A stretch of DNA of 64,000 bases, taken from NCBI GenBank assembly GCA_047632755.1, contig JBLIDT010000003.1, positions 1 through 64,000 of the forward strand. Direction: 5' to 3'. Every line of letters begins with the position of its first letter. Position 1 is the first letter of the stretch. Under the pieces are notes generated by a model, which saw only the letters and a list, made by a program, of their open reading frames with translations, was not told where the DNA came from and did no database searches. Of the stretch, positions 7,820 to 16,905 are shown piece by piece. The stretch comes from JAKVAV01 sp047632755. GTDB lineage: Bacteria > Bacteroidota > Bacteroidia > Flavobacteriales_D > Cryomorphaceae. The translations under genes were made by a program, and so were the position numbers.

Positions 7820-8467
7820 CTAAAGTTTTACAATAACTCCTCCCGAGAATTCTCCTTGAAGTATCGTCGTTGATGCGCTAACGCCAACACCGCATCCCGA
7901 TCCTGAACTACAAAATAAGCCTCCTGAACCCCACTGCATTGGAGCTAGCATGGCACCACGGAGTCGTAGGCCAACTTTGTCGCTTAGCCATATTTTCACC
8001 CCTCCCTGAAGGGTAAATGCAAATCGATAGGCTGTATCCAAGTTTCTAGAATCAGCAGGCGTTGCTACAACCATTCCTATACCAGCCCCACCAAAGGGAA
8101 CGACGGATGAATTAGCCGTGCCTACATCGCTTAAAGCTGATACCATAAAGTACTCTACAGCTACTTTCCCTAAGTCTTCAGCTCCAATTTCTCTGTAACC
8201 GAAGAAATCCATGTCAGTATCTTGTCTAGACCACTGAAGGTTAATATTGAATCTGTCTTTTATCCTGTAGCTGAGGTCAATCCCGTAAGCTGCATTGTCG
8301 TTTATTTTGAGGTACCCCAAGTCGGCTCCATAGTACACATCAACTTTTCCACCGAATCGGTATCCGTAGAAAGCTGAAACTTCAATTCCATTAGAATCAT
8401 CTGCACTATACTGGGCAAATGAAGTAAGGCTAAATAAGAAAAGCAGGGCACTAAAGATAATTTTCAT
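7820..8467 (-). CDS. Outer-membrane beta-barrel-like protein
   Basis: 215 residues with a clear signal peptide (MKIIFSALLFLFSLTSFA, then Q) and alternating aromatic/glycine strands such as VSAFYGYRFGGKVDVYYG, ending in a hydrophobic strand (GEFSGGVIVKL). This is typical of small Bacteroidota barrels (about 8-10 strands) of unknown function. An unusual loop near residues 180-195 is rich in Cys, Gly and Ser (LFCSSGSGCGVG). It faces the lipoprotein/barrel operon at 8531-10429 head to head, with about 63 bases between starts. Confidence 0.7.
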   Translation of the reverse strand: MKIIFSALLFLFSLTSFAQYSADDSNGIEVSAFYGYRFGGKVDVYYGADLGYLKINDNAAYGIDLSYRIKDRFNINLQWSRQDTDMDFFGYREIGAEDLGKVAVEYFMVSALSDVGTANSSVVPFGGAGIGMVVATPADSRNLDTAYRFAFTLQGGVKIWLSDKVGLRLRGAMLAPMQWGSGGLFCSSGSGCGVGVSASTTILQGEFSGGVIVKL

Positions 8468-8530
8468 AATTTCATTTTGGGTCTAAATAAACGAAATAAG
8501 TGTAGATTTGACGCACTGAAAATCAATTAT

Positions 8531-9142
8531 ATGACGAACACATTAATCAAATTCAGTTTCGGAGTTGCTATTTTGGCTGGTCTTTCTGGTTGTTATCCTA
8601 AAGGTCCTGTCTATTATTCTGACTCTGATTTAACAGCAACGAATTACGACAGTGGTTACCTTTTTGGTGAGGATTTGACCTATGCCCTTGCAGATTCCGT
8701 TATTCATGTAACGGACAATAACCCTTCGGTTATTGACAGAAAGCATGATCAAACTATATTGAATCAAATTGAGTTCAACATGAATTCAAGAGGTTTTCAA
8801 GAGGTGGAAGATCCATTTGAAGCTGACTTTATAATTACAAGTTACATTTGGAGTACCACGACCGCAGGCGCAGTTTATCCCTCATGGGGTTGGTACTACC
8901 CAGGATATGGTAGTCCATATTATCCCTGGGGAGGTTACGTTTATAGCTATACGGTTGGAACGGTATTGGTTGATATTCTCAATACATCGGGAATTGATGT
9001 CGAAGAGGGATTTATCCCAATCGTTTGGAGCGGTGCTATAAATGGTGCAGTTTCAGACTCGAACTCTGACACAGATAAGAGAATTCAAAATGGTATCAAT
9101 CAGTGCTTTGAGCAATCGCCTTACCTAATCGTCGCAGAATAA
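8531..9142 (+). CDS. DUF4136-type lipoprotein
   Basis: 203 residues starting at ATG 8531; an in-frame upstream extension to 8477 lacks coding character and would bury the signal peptide. The lipobox LSGC puts the acylated Cys at 21. The body fits DUF4136: an early DSDLTATNYDSGYLF segment, a middle ADFIITSY strand, then a Tyr/Gly/Pro-rich loop (WGWYYPGYGSPYYPWGGY) and a late GAINGAVSD segment. Members are envelope lipoproteins of unknown role. It is the first of three same-strand envelope genes spaced by 2 and 16 bases. Confidence 0.8.
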   Translation: MTNTLIKFSFGVAILAGLSGCYPKGPVYYSDSDLTATNYDSGYLFGEDLTYALADSVIHVTDNNPSVIDRKHDQTILNQIEFNMNSRGFQEVEDPFEADFIITSYIWSTTTAGAVYPSWGWYYPGYGSPYYPWGGYVYSYTVGTVLVDILNTSGIDVEEGFIPIVWSGAINGAVSDSNSDTDKRIQNGINQCFEQSPYLIVAE

Positions 9143-9144
9143 TC

Positions 9145-9729
9145 ATGAAGAAGCTACTATTATTTATCAGCCTTATTCCTCTTTGTTCTTTTGGACAAGG
9201 AGATGCAATGACTTCCGTAATGTACAGCGTTGCGATCCCAATGGGAAAATCGTCTGATTTTATTGATGAAACTAGCTTCAGGGGCTTCGCGGTCACTGGA
9301 GATTATTTTCTCAATGATGAATGGAGTCTTGGGTTTTCGACTGGTGTTCAAACCTTTTACCAGGAGATGGGATCACAGAGTTATGAATTGGAGACGCTTA
9401 CAGTAACCGGTGAAGAATTTCGTTACATCAACATGATCCCTGCAATTGTGATGGCAAAATATCACCTCAACAGATATGGGGTTGTGACTCCTCATGTCGG
9501 AATGGGTGCAGGATTTCATTGGGTTGAAGAACGCAGAGAATTTGCAGGATTTCAATTTCAAGAAGATTCATTTCGATTTGGGATCCAACCAGAAGTAGGT
9601 TTTGGTTTAGAAATATCGCCATCCACTGATTTACTATTTGTTTCTACTTATCACCAGTCTTTCAAAAGCAAAAATTTGCAAGAGCATAGCTTTCTTGCTT
9701 TTCAGCTTGGACTAAGATGGTTACCGTAA
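9145..9729 (+). CDS. Outer-membrane beta-barrel protein
   Basis: 194 residues with a signal peptide (MKKLLLFISLIPLCSFG, then Q) and repeated amphipathic strands (FLNDEWSLGFSTGVQTFY, VTPHVGMGAGFHWV, SFLAFQLGLRWLP). The last strand ends in LRWLP, close to the usual barrel terminus. It resembles OmpX/OmpW-size porin-like proteins of Bacteroidota; no specific function is suggested. It sits two bases after the DUF4136-type gene, so is probably co-transcribed. Confidence 0.75.
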   Translation: MKKLLLFISLIPLCSFGQGDAMTSVMYSVAIPMGKSSDFIDETSFRGFAVTGDYFLNDEWSLGFSTGVQTFYQEMGSQSYELETLTVTGEEFRYINMIPAIVMAKYHLNRYGVVTPHVGMGAGFHWVEERREFAGFQFQEDSFRFGIQPEVGFGLEISPSTDLLFVSTYHQSFKSKNLQEHSFLAFQLGLRWLP

Positions 9730-9745
9730 TTTGATCAATACCAAT

Positions 9746-10429
9746 ATGAAATCTAATCTATCCAAAGTTTTAGTCCTTTTGCCTCTTTTAGTGCTGCTTT
9801 TTGGCTGTCACTCAACCAAGATAATAGGAACATACAAAGCCCCTGATTTAACAAAAACTTACGATGACATTTTTGTTGTTGGTTTAGTTGGAAAACAGTT
9901 GACTGATAAGAGCGTTGCCGCTGATTTGGTTGACATGCTTCAAAAACGAAAAGTAAATGCTCAAGCTATAAAGGGGACCATTACTCCCGATATGGAGCTT
10001 ACTGACGAAAAGAAGAAGGAAATCGCTGATGAATTGAAAAGCAAAGGGTTCGATAGTGTTTTGACTTTTGCGCTCGTCTCTGTAGATGACAAAGAAACAT
10101 ACACTCCTGCATCATACAGCACTGTAACTTATGGTGGTTATGGTGGTGGTTACTATCCGACCGGCGCCCATTATGGCAGTTACTGGGGGTATTACGGATA
10201 TCACTCTCCGCAGGTTTACCAAGAAGGCTATTATACTTCAAGTACCGTCTACACGCTGGAGGCAGCACTTTATGATCTTGAAACAGAAGGCTTAGTATGG
10301 TCTGCAAGATCAGAGACATTGGACCCGTCTTCCGTTAATTCTTTTTCGATTGAATATGCAGAGACTGTGGCCTATCAATTGTTGAAGGACGGGATTGTGT
10401 TAACAAAAAAGCAGAACGAAAAAAAGTAG
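9746..10429 (+). CDS. Lipoprotein with Gly/Tyr-rich loop
   Basis: 227 residues from ATG 9746 (an in-frame TTG at 9731 adds five residues). The lipobox LFGC places the lipidated Cys at 21. The body has an alpha/beta segment (DDIFVVGLVGKQLTDKSVAA, then DLVDMLQKRKVNA), a Gly/Tyr-rich stretch like that of the DUF4136-type protein two genes upstream, and a late ALYDLETEGLVWSARSET strand. The pattern recalls a TolB/CsgG-like N-terminal fold with a DUF4136-like end. Function unknown; likely an envelope partner of the two preceding genes. Confidence 0.75.
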   Translation: MKSNLSKVLVLLPLLVLLFGCHSTKIIGTYKAPDLTKTYDDIFVVGLVGKQLTDKSVAADLVDMLQKRKVNAQAIKGTITPDMELTDEKKKEIADELKSKGFDSVLTFALVSVDDKETYTPASYSTVTYGGYGGGYYPTGAHYGSYWGYYGYHSPQVYQEGYYTSSTVYTLEAALYDLETEGLVWSARSETLDPSSVNSFSIEYAETVAYQLLKDGIVLTKKQNEKK

Positions 10430-10439
10430 ACGTTTAAGT

Positions 10440-11180
10440 TTACAAGAGGTTTTCTGAAACCTGGTTCCAATTAATTACCTGAAAAAAACTGTCAATGTAC
10501 TCGGCGCGTTTGTTTTGATACTTAAGGTAGTATGCATGTTCCCATATATCAATACCTAATATCGGCGTGCCTGGTTCATCAACTATCATAGACATGAGCG
10601 GATTGTCCTGATTTGCAGTAGAGCTAATGAATAGATTTCCTTCTTGATTTTTGCTCAACCAAGCCCAGCCTGAACCGAATACTGAACCTGCAGCATCCTT
10701 AAATTCTAAAACGAAGTTTTCATAAGAACCGAAGGCTTGATTAATTTTATCTAAAAGCTCGCCAGAGGGCTTTCCGCCACCTTTAGGAGACATTATATTC
10801 CAATACAGGGAGTGATTGAAATAAGCTCCACCGTTCTGCCGAACCTTTTCCTGATCCTTTTCAGAAGTCACAGTTTCTAGAATATCAACTATACCTCTGC
10901 CTTTGAAACGGGGCAATGACTCTATGGCGGTATTCAGTTTTTTGGCATACCCCGCATGATGTTTGGTATGATGAATGCGCATCGTCTGCTCATCAATATA
11001 GGGTTCCAGTGCATCATATGAATACGGCAAAGCTGGAAGATTAAATTGACTAATCACCTTAGTAGTGTGTTCAGATGATTGCGAACTGCCCCATGAGAGG
11101 GCAGGAGAAATAAGGGTGCCCAAAAAGACGCCACCTGTTGTTTTTAAGAATCTTCTCTTTGAGATTTTTTCTGGAGTCAT
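10440..11180 (-). CDS. sod: Tat-exported Fe/Mn superoxide dismutase
   Basis: 246 residues: a twin-arginine leader (SKRRFLKTTGG, 7-17) then a full SOD. Metal ligands are H70 (MRIHHTKHH), H123 (FNHSLYW), D211 and H215 (GIDIWEHAYY). NQDNPLM (190-196) carries the Gln-Asp signature usual in Mn enzymes, so Mn or cambialistic is more likely than strict Fe. The protein would be folded with metal in the cytoplasm and exported by Tat, dismutating superoxide in the periplasm, or outside if moved further. Most SODs lack a leader, so this is a dedicated envelope form. It faces the lipoprotein operon tail to tail. Confidence 0.93.
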   Translation of the reverse strand: MTPEKISKRRFLKTTGGVFLGTLISPALSWGSSQSSEHTTKVISQFNLPALPYSYDALEPYIDEQTMRIHHTKHHAGYAKKLNTAIESLPRFKGRGIVDILETVTSEKDQEKVRQNGGAYFNHSLYWNIMSPKGGGKPSGELLDKINQAFGSYENFVLEFKDAAGSVFGSGWAWLSKNQEGNLFISSTANQDNPLMSMIVDEPGTPILGIDIWEHAYYLKYQNKRAEYIDSFFQVINWNQVSENLL

Positions 11181-11392
11181 AGGCCGATTATGTTTTACTA
11201 TTTAGGTTAAGGATCACACTGACTCAATAAACCAGTAACTGCTTAGTTATGTTTTATTTCCTTTTGAAGAACTTCTATTTCGTCGAGAGCTCTTCTGGCT
11301 TGAGCAATATGCCTGACTTGGTGATCGATTTGATATCACTGGGATGCTCCATTTCAAAATCCTGAATAAGAGAGGCTACCTCGTTTATCGAT

Positions 11393-12379
11393 TCACATTG
11401 AGATTTTCTCTTGCTTTCCGACGATATCCTCAGCGATGGCTTTCGCATGATCGCGGCCGTTTTCAATAAAGACCTTTTCGGTGCGCACACCCGCCAAGAC
11501 GGTTCCGCATAGGTATAATCCATCCACGTCGGTCTCGTATGTTTTGTCGTTGTGCTTTACCAGCAATTGCTCGTCGGGATCCAAATCTGAGTTTCTTAAA
11601 AGCGTTTCATCGGGTAGGTAACCGACTAGCAAATACACGTAATCGGCTTCTAGTGTTTTCACACCTTCAGGCGTCTCGATATCGATCTCACCTGCTCTAA
11701 TTTCCTTTGCCGTTGCGTTCGAAATGACCTTGATCTTGCCTTCTTTGATTCGGTTGGTGATGTCGGGCACAAGCCAATACTTGGCCGTTGGCTTCAAGCT
11801 TTCGCCGCGAACGACCATCGTGACATCTACGTCGTGACGGTAAAGCTCCAAGGCCGCTTCTATACCGCTGTTGCCTCCGCCCACTATGACTACCTTTTGG
11901 AATGAATGGCGGTAGGGCTCGTCGTAATAATGATTCACATGAGGCAAGTTCTCTCCTTTGATATTGAGTAACCTGGCTATATCGAAGTATCCCGTCGCTA
12001 GAACTACTTTCTGAGCGGTGAAGATTCCTTTTGTGGTGTCCACATGAAATTGCTCACCTTGTTTCTTTATGCCAGTAACCTCGGTATTCAGACTGAAATT
12101 CAAATGGAAGTAAGCTGCCACCTTTCGGTAATACTGCAGTGCTTCGTTCCGGTTGGCTTTGACATTGCTCGTGGCAAATGGGATTCCGCCGATCTCGATA
12201 TTCTCGGCTGTGCTGAAAAATGTCATACGCAAGGGATACCTGCGGATAGATTCCGTTACACTTCCTTTTTCGATTATGAGCGATTCAATCCCTTTCTTTT
12301 TCAATTCGGCACCTGCGGCGATTCCGCATGGGCCACCTCCCACAATAATGACTGGATATGCTGTTTGCTCTTTCGTCAT
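11393..12379 (-). CDS. ypdA: YpdA-family FAD-dependent (bacillithiol) disulfide reductase
   Basis: 328 residues with two dinucleotide folds: FAD-binding VIIVGGGPCGIAAG (10-23) and NAD(P)H-binding VVIVGGGNSGIEAA (about 163-176), plus LCGTVLAGVRTEKVFIENGR near the end. This matches the YpdA/Bdr group, which reduces oxidised bacillithiol using NADPH; the Cys in GGGPCG is the residue proposed to attack the disulfide. In Bacteroidota lacking proven bacillithiol the substrate may be another low-molecular-weight thiol. It lies just downstream of folP on the same strand, separated by 21 bases. Confidence 0.88.
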   Translation of the reverse strand: MTKEQTAYPVIIVGGGPCGIAAGAELKKKGIESLIIEKGSVTESIRRYPLRMTFFSTAENIEIGGIPFATSNVKANRNEALQYYRKVAAYFHLNFSLNTEVTGIKKQGEQFHVDTTKGIFTAQKVVLATGYFDIARLLNIKGENLPHVNHYYDEPYRHSFQKVVIVGGGNSGIEAALELYRHDVDVTMVVRGESLKPTAKYWLVPDITNRIKEGKIKVISNATAKEIRAGEIDIETPEGVKTLEADYVYLLVGYLPDETLLRNSDLDPDEQLLVKHNDKTYETDVDGLYLCGTVLAGVRTEKVFIENGRDHAKAIAEDIVGKQEKISM

Positions 12380-12400
12380 ACTATTCTAACTATCTCCACA

Positions 12401-13225
12401 CTAGCTTTGTTCTTCGATTTTCCGCATTAATACAATAGCCTCGCGGCATTCGCTAACATCGTGAACTCTCAGGATGCATGCACCTTTCTGTAAGGCTACC
12501 GTATTTAAAACAGAAGTTCCGTTCAGTGCCTCATCAGAGCTCGATCCCAGCGTTCTCCAGATCATCGACTTACGCGAGATACCCACCAAAATAGGGCAAT
12601 CGAGTATCTTGAATTCATCCAAGCGCCCGAGCATGGTAAAATTGTGATCGACCGTTTTGGCAAAACCGAAACCTGGATCGATGATCACATCCGCTACTCC
12701 TTTCCTCCGAAGTTCATCAAGCCTTTGAGAAAGCTCCAATATGACTTCATTGACTACGTCTTTGTAAACAGCCTTTTCATTCATGGTCTTTGGGGTACCG
12801 CGATTGTGCATCAGCACATACGGTACGCCGAGTTCGGCCACAGCGTCAAACATTTCAGGGTCGAGAACTCCGCTTCCCACATCGTTAATAATAGCCGCTC
12901 CCGCTTCGACTGCCTTTCGGGCAATGCCTGCTCGAAAGGTATCTGCCGAAAGGATGGCATCGGGAAATTTGTCTTTGATGGCTTTTATGCCGCCAATCAA
13001 GAGTTCCGTTTCTTGCGCCACCGAAACATCGTCAGCACCGGGGCGAGTAGAGTAGGCGCCTAGATCGAGAATGTCTGCACCCTCTTCTAGCATTTGCTTG
13101 GCCTTTAGCAGAATGCCGCTTTCGCCAGAAACGCGACTACCCGCATAGAAGGAATCATCAGTAAGGTTGAGGATTCCCATCGTTAACGGCTTGTTAAAAA
13201 CTCGTATTTCCCCGTTGATCTTCAT
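12401..13225 (-). CDS. folP: Dihydropteroate synthase
   Basis: Condenses 6-hydroxymethyl-7,8-dihydropterin pyrophosphate with p-aminobenzoate in folate synthesis. 274 residues from ATG 13225; a GTG at 13258 would add 11 residues, but family members begin near this ATG and a GGAAAG lies just upstream. Signatures: MGILNLTDDSFYAGS (pterin/diphosphate loop, with D replacing the usual P of TPDSF), GADILDLGAYSTRPGAD, INDVGSG, and a late DPGFGFAKT and GISRKSM. Divergent from the DUF1599 gene, a folP/DUF1599/DoxX/tpiA neighbourhood common in Bacteroidota. Confidence 0.95.
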   Translation of the reverse strand: MKINGEIRVFNKPLTMGILNLTDDSFYAGSRVSGESGILLKAKQMLEEGADILDLGAYSTRPGADDVSVAQETELLIGGIKAIKDKFPDAILSADTFRAGIARKAVEAGAAIINDVGSGVLDPEMFDAVAELGVPYVLMHNRGTPKTMNEKAVYKDVVNEVILELSQRLDELRRKGVADVIIDPGFGFAKTVDHNFTMLGRLDEFKILDCPILVGISRKSMIWRTLGSSSDEALNGTSVLNTVALQKGACILRVHDVSECREAIVLMRKIEEQS

Positions 13226-13289
13226 AGTTTTGTCTTTCCAAAAACTGGTATCTTTCACAGCCGAAAATAAGCTTTAAAAAGAGAGGTAA

Positions 13290-13841
13290 ATGTCCGATAA
13301 AACTTCCGAACAGTACAACCGCGTCGTTGACGAATGCAAAGATATTTTCTTTAAGAAAATGAGTGATTATGGAACGGCTTGGCGCATTCTTCGCACCAGT
13401 TCCATTACCGATCAGATTTTTATCAAAGCCAACCGCATCCGAACCATTCAGGAAGTGGAGCGCTCAATGGTAGAGGAAGGAGTGAAGCCCGAGTTTATTG
13501 GAATCATTAATTACAGCATCATGGCTTTGGTTCAGCTGGAGCTGATTGAAAACGACCAATTGGACTTGGACGAGAATCACGCCAAAGCTTTATACAATAA
13601 GTACATCGACGAGTCTCATGAGTTGATGAAAAAGAAGAACCACGATTACGGCGAGGCGTGGCGCGATATGCGCGTTTCTTCCCTCACGGATTTAATCTTA
13701 ATGAAATTGCTTCGCATTAAACAGATCGAAGACAACGAAGGAAAAACCTTGATTTCTGAAGGGATAGATGCCAACTACTACGATATTGTGAATTACGCCG
13801 TATTTGCGATGATTCATTTGCACGAAGCTGATAACGAATAA
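13290..13841 (+). CDS. Tandem DUF1599 protein (nucleotide-modification-associated domain 1)
   Basis: 183 residues made of two copies of the same about 85-residue unit: KKMSDYGTAWRILRTSSITDQIFIKANRIR (22-51) reappears as KKNHDYGEAWRDMRVSSLTDLILMKLLRIK (114-143), and the ends of both units also match (IINYSIMALVQLEL and IVNYAVFAMIHLHE). The family is catalogued as a nucleotide-modification-associated domain from phage contexts, but this two-copy form is a conserved single gene of Bacteroidota chromosomes, usually beside folP and a DoxX gene as here. Biochemistry is not established. The start is unambiguous (ATG 13290, 16 bases before the next gene after its stop). Confidence 0.88.
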   Translation: MSDKTSEQYNRVVDECKDIFFKKMSDYGTAWRILRTSSITDQIFIKANRIRTIQEVERSMVEEGVKPEFIGIINYSIMALVQLELIENDQLDLDENHAKALYNKYIDESHELMKKKNHDYGEAWRDMRVSSLTDLILMKLLRIKQIEDNEGKTLISEGIDANYYDIVNYAVFAMIHLHEADNE

Positions 13842-13857
13842 AACAAAAAGAAAAATT

Positions 13858-15387
13858 ATGTCAACGAGCAACCGTGTATTGGGATTGTTTCTATTGGCCT
13901 CAGCCATATTTTTAATCATTTTAGGATTTGCGAATCCCGAAGCGGTAGATGAGTTTAACATCTACTGGATTGCGACCACATTAGCGCTAATTCCAGGAAT
14001 CTTGATTATGGCTAAGAAGCCAGAGGCCGCGACTTTCTTCGCGCGCATCGTGGTGGGTTCCGTGTTCATCGTTTCGGGATTGATCAAAGCCAACGATACC
14101 GTAGGTTTCGGCATCAAGCTCGAAGAGTATTTTGACGAGAATGCATTGGGAGCCTTTTGGGCCATCTTCCACGATTACTCACTGGCAATAGCCGTCTTCA
14201 TATCGGGAATTGAGGTGCTGCTGGGCTTGGCATTGCTCTTTGGCGCAGCTGCGCGACTAGTGTCCTTCACCCTTTTGGGAATGACGCTATTCTTCGGTTG
14301 GCTTACCTATTTCACAGCCGAGTGCAACGATGCTCAGTTGGCAGCCATTACAGCGGGCGAGGCTTTCGACCGCGTTTGCGTGACCGATTGTGGTTGCTTT
14401 GGCGATGCGCTGAGAGGCTCCGTTGGAAGATCGCTCACTCCTTGGGAATCCTTCTACAAAGATTTGGGACTCTTTTTCTTGACACTGATAGTCGTGGTTA
14501 GGAATAGCTCTATCAAGGTTAATACGAAAAAGGAAGATCTGATCATCTTCCCGTTCTCACTATTGATCGTTTTGGTTTTCGGGGGCTGGTTATTCGGTTG
14601 GATGTTCCCGACGTATTTCTTGATCGCTTCCATCCTTGTTTATTACCTCTTGAAAGCACTCAAATTGGAATCACCCAAATTTGACATTGCCTTGGCAGCG
14701 GCTTTGGCTTTAATTAGTTACGCCTTTATTGGCTACACGTTCCGCTGCCTGCCCGTGAAGGACTACCGCCCTTACGCGGAAGGAAAGAACATCAAAGATC
14801 AGATGAAGTCGGCTAGTGAATTGGGCGTAGTTCCCACCAAGTATGCCAACGTTTACAAGCTCGAAAACTCGGAAACAGGGGAGGCCATGGCCATGAACTC
14901 CGACGAGTATTTGAAACAAGAAATATGGAAAAATAAGGCTTGGAAGATCGTTTATACCAGTCCCAATCCGATTGTCCTCCAACGGGGATACGAGCCTCCT
15001 ATCGCTACTTTTATCGTGACGGATGCCGAAGATTACGACATTGGCGAAGAGCTGCTCAACGATGAGAACTACAGCTTTATGGTGGTGATCTATGACGTTG
15101 GAAAGGTCAAAACGGAGAACCTTGAGAAGCTGAACGAATTGGCCCAATCGGCCGAGGCAGCGGGATATGACTTCTATGCGCTTACTTCTTCTCCTTATGA
15201 GGAATACGAAGACCTACGTCACGACAATTTACTCGCTTTTCCATTCCACACGGGCGATGAGATTTTCTTGAAAACCATCATTCGTTCCAATCCGGGTATC
15301 CTTCTTATGAGGAACGGAGAGATCATTAAGAAATGGCACGGGAATGACACGCCGAGTTTTGAGGAGGTTAGAGAGTATTTGAAATAA
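13858..15387 (+). CDS. BT_3928-type DoxX/MauE membrane protein with thioredoxin-like tail
   Basis: 509 residues. The N-terminal half is membrane-embedded: two helices, then a DoxX/MauE-like bundle (about 58-225) with a conserved Cys cluster VCVTDCGCFGDAL (about 173-185), then two or three more helices up to about residue 295. The C-terminal half (about 300-509) is soluble with a thioredoxin-like tail (ASFEEVREYL-type ending) but no CxxC. DoxX/MauE relatives act in quinone or disulfide chemistry; the Cys cluster suggests redox passage across the membrane. It follows the DUF1599 gene by 16 bases, a conserved pair. Confidence 0.88.
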   Translation: MSTSNRVLGLFLLASAIFLIILGFANPEAVDEFNIYWIATTLALIPGILIMAKKPEAATFFARIVVGSVFIVSGLIKANDTVGFGIKLEEYFDENALGAFWAIFHDYSLAIAVFISGIEVLLGLALLFGAAARLVSFTLLGMTLFFGWLTYFTAECNDAQLAAITAGEAFDRVCVTDCGCFGDALRGSVGRSLTPWESFYKDLGLFFLTLIVVVRNSSIKVNTKKEDLIIFPFSLLIVLVFGGWLFGWMFPTYFLIASILVYYLLKALKLESPKFDIALAAALALISYAFIGYTFRCLPVKDYRPYAEGKNIKDQMKSASELGVVPTKYANVYKLENSETGEAMAMNSDEYLKQEIWKNKAWKIVYTSPNPIVLQRGYEPPIATFIVTDAEDYDIGEELLNDENYSFMVVIYDVGKVKTENLEKLNELAQSAEAAGYDFYALTSSPYEEYEDLRHDNLLAFPFHTGDEIFLKTIIRSNPGILLMRNGEIIKKWHGNDTPSFEEVREYLK

Positions 15388-15415
15388 TGGTGATTTGGGC
15401 TCTATTGGCCGGTTG

Positions 15416-15489
15416 TTTCGGCTCCGCTCAGCCACCTGGATCGAACTATTAAAGTCAAAAATGTCTAAGGACGTTGAGTGGAGCCGAAA
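15416..15489. repeat. Inverted repeat related to dispersed TTCGnCT...GCTCA elements
   Basis: Arms at 15416-15430 (TTTCGGCTCCGCTCA) and 15475-15489 are inverted copies with one mismatch, separated by 44 bases, between the DoxX and permease genes. The arm core resembles the TTCGACTGCGCTCAGG core of the elements at 16857 and 27497, so all may be fragments of one REP-like family. Confidence 0.55.
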
Positions 15490-15523
15490 CGTCGACATCT
15501 GAAATACGCATTACGAAATACGC

Positions 15524-16804
15524 ATGACTAGATACATCCTCAAAAAAATCGGATACGGACTACTGGTTCTCTGGGGAGTGGTGACATTGGTATTCTCTAT
15601 TTTCAGTATCAATCCGGGTGATCCCGCCGCGATGCTACTCGGACAGCGCGCCGATGAGGAAGCGATAGAGCGGGTGAGGAGGGAACTGGCCCTCGACTTG
15701 CCGTGGGGCAAGCAGTACGCGCTTTACATGAACGACATTAGTCCGCTGTCTCTGCACAGCGAAGTGCCCGAGAGTCGGGTTTATCTCGATGAGTCGAAGT
15801 ACAATTTCGTGCAGCTTCTCGATTTTGGCGAAACAGTCTTGGTGCTCAAGTCACCTTACTTGCGACGCTCGTATCAAACCAAGAAACAAGTCAGCGAAAT
15901 CATCGCCGAGGCCTTACCGGGAACGGTAGTCTTGGCAGTCGGTGCTATCTTTTTTGCGCTGTTCTTCGGGATACTGCTCGGAGTGGTTACGGCCGTGCAC
16001 AAAGGCCGCTTTATCGACGGGTTCTCGCTTTTCTCGGCTGTGCTGGGTATGAGTGCGCCTTCGTTTTTCAGTGCTATCATTATCTCTTGGATTGGTGGAT
16101 ACCTCTGGTCGGTACAAACCACCTTGCCCGTTATCCCAATTGTTTTGGCCTTGATTGGCTTGGGGATTTCCTTGGCCCGAAAGCCGCGGTCTTGGATCAA
16201 ATCCGTGGAGTGGCTCATCAAAGGCGCCCTTTTGGGAATGGCTTTGTTGGTAGTCAACTCGCTTACGGTATTGCTATTCGACTTTAATTTCTTGCTCTTT
16301 CGCGATGCCGCCTTGACGCTACCCGGTACAGGCTTGGGTATGACGGGTTCGCTTTTCGATGTAGACGTCTTCACGGGCGAGTATTTAGCTTTGGGCAATC
16401 TCATCTTGCCGATGATCACCCTCGGTATTCGTCCGCTGGCTATCGTGGTGCAGCTTACGCGAAATGCACTGCTGGAGGAATTGTCGAAAGACTACACCCG
16501 CACCGCCAGAGCCAAGGGGCTTTCGCCGAATGCCGTAGTATTTAAGCACGCCTTGCGAAACGCCCTCAATCCCGTTGTAACCGCTATATCGGGATGGTTT
16601 GCCTCCATGCTGGCAGGAGCCGTATTCGTTGAGTTTGTCTTCAACTGGAAAGGGCTGGGGCTGCAAGTATTTCAATCTTTACAGAATGACGATTTTCCGG
16701 TGGTGATGGGAAGTGTCTTGGTTATTGCGGCTTCTTTTGTCGTAATCAATATCTTCGTCGACATTATTTATGGACTCCTTGACCCTCGGGTCAGAATAAG
16801 CTAA
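15524..16804 (+). CDS. ABC transporter permease, DppB/OppB type
   Basis: 426 residues, longer than the usual 310-340 because of an enlarged loop after helix 1 (about 60-125) and an extra helical insertion near 205-260. The N-terminus (RYILKKIGYGLLVLWGVVTLVF) is the classic OppB start. A later EAA-type loop (DYTRTARAKGLSPNAVVFKHALRNALNP, shown across about 325-352) contacts the ATPase. It is one of two permease subunits of a peptide or nickel importer, or of a peptide exporter; the partner permease, ATPases and binding protein are not in this window. It stands alone between the DoxX and tpiA genes, interrupting the usual neighbourhood. Confidence 0.92.
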   Translation: MTRYILKKIGYGLLVLWGVVTLVFSIFSINPGDPAAMLLGQRADEEAIERVRRELALDLPWGKQYALYMNDISPLSLHSEVPESRVYLDESKYNFVQLLDFGETVLVLKSPYLRRSYQTKKQVSEIIAEALPGTVVLAVGAIFFALFFGILLGVVTAVHKGRFIDGFSLFSAVLGMSAPSFFSAIIISWIGGYLWSVQTTLPVIPIVLALIGLGISLARKPRSWIKSVEWLIKGALLGMALLVVNSLTVLLFDFNFLLFRDAALTLPGTGLGMTGSLFDVDVFTGEYLALGNLILPMITLGIRPLAIVVQLTRNALLEELSKDYTRTARAKGLSPNAVVFKHALRNALNPVVTAISGWFASMLAGAVFVEFVFNWKGLGLQVFQSLQNDDFPVVMGSVLVIAASFVVINIFVDIIYGLLDPRVRIS

Positions 16805-16856
16805 GTAGTGTCTGTCTATAAAGTCCATTATCGGCGTTGCACTTGATTTAAAAACA

Positions 16857-16905
16857 GTCCCTTCGACTGCGCTCAGGACACCGCATTGACAAGAGTCAAC
16901 TCCTT
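16857..16905. repeat. Dispersed repeat, copy A
   Basis: About 48 bases opening GTCCCTTCGACTGCGCTCAG and continuing through GACACCGCATTGAC match 27497-27545 with few differences. Both copies are intergenic, with the same order of sub-motifs (CCCTTCGAC, CTCAGGACACCGCA, TGAC, AGTCAA). Probably a non-autonomous or REP-like element. Confidence 0.7.

Noticed and set aside
15874..16419. Minus-strand 181-residue frame inside the permease gene
   Set aside because: Low-complexity Lys/Ser/Pro antisense frame; the permease is unambiguous on the plus strand.
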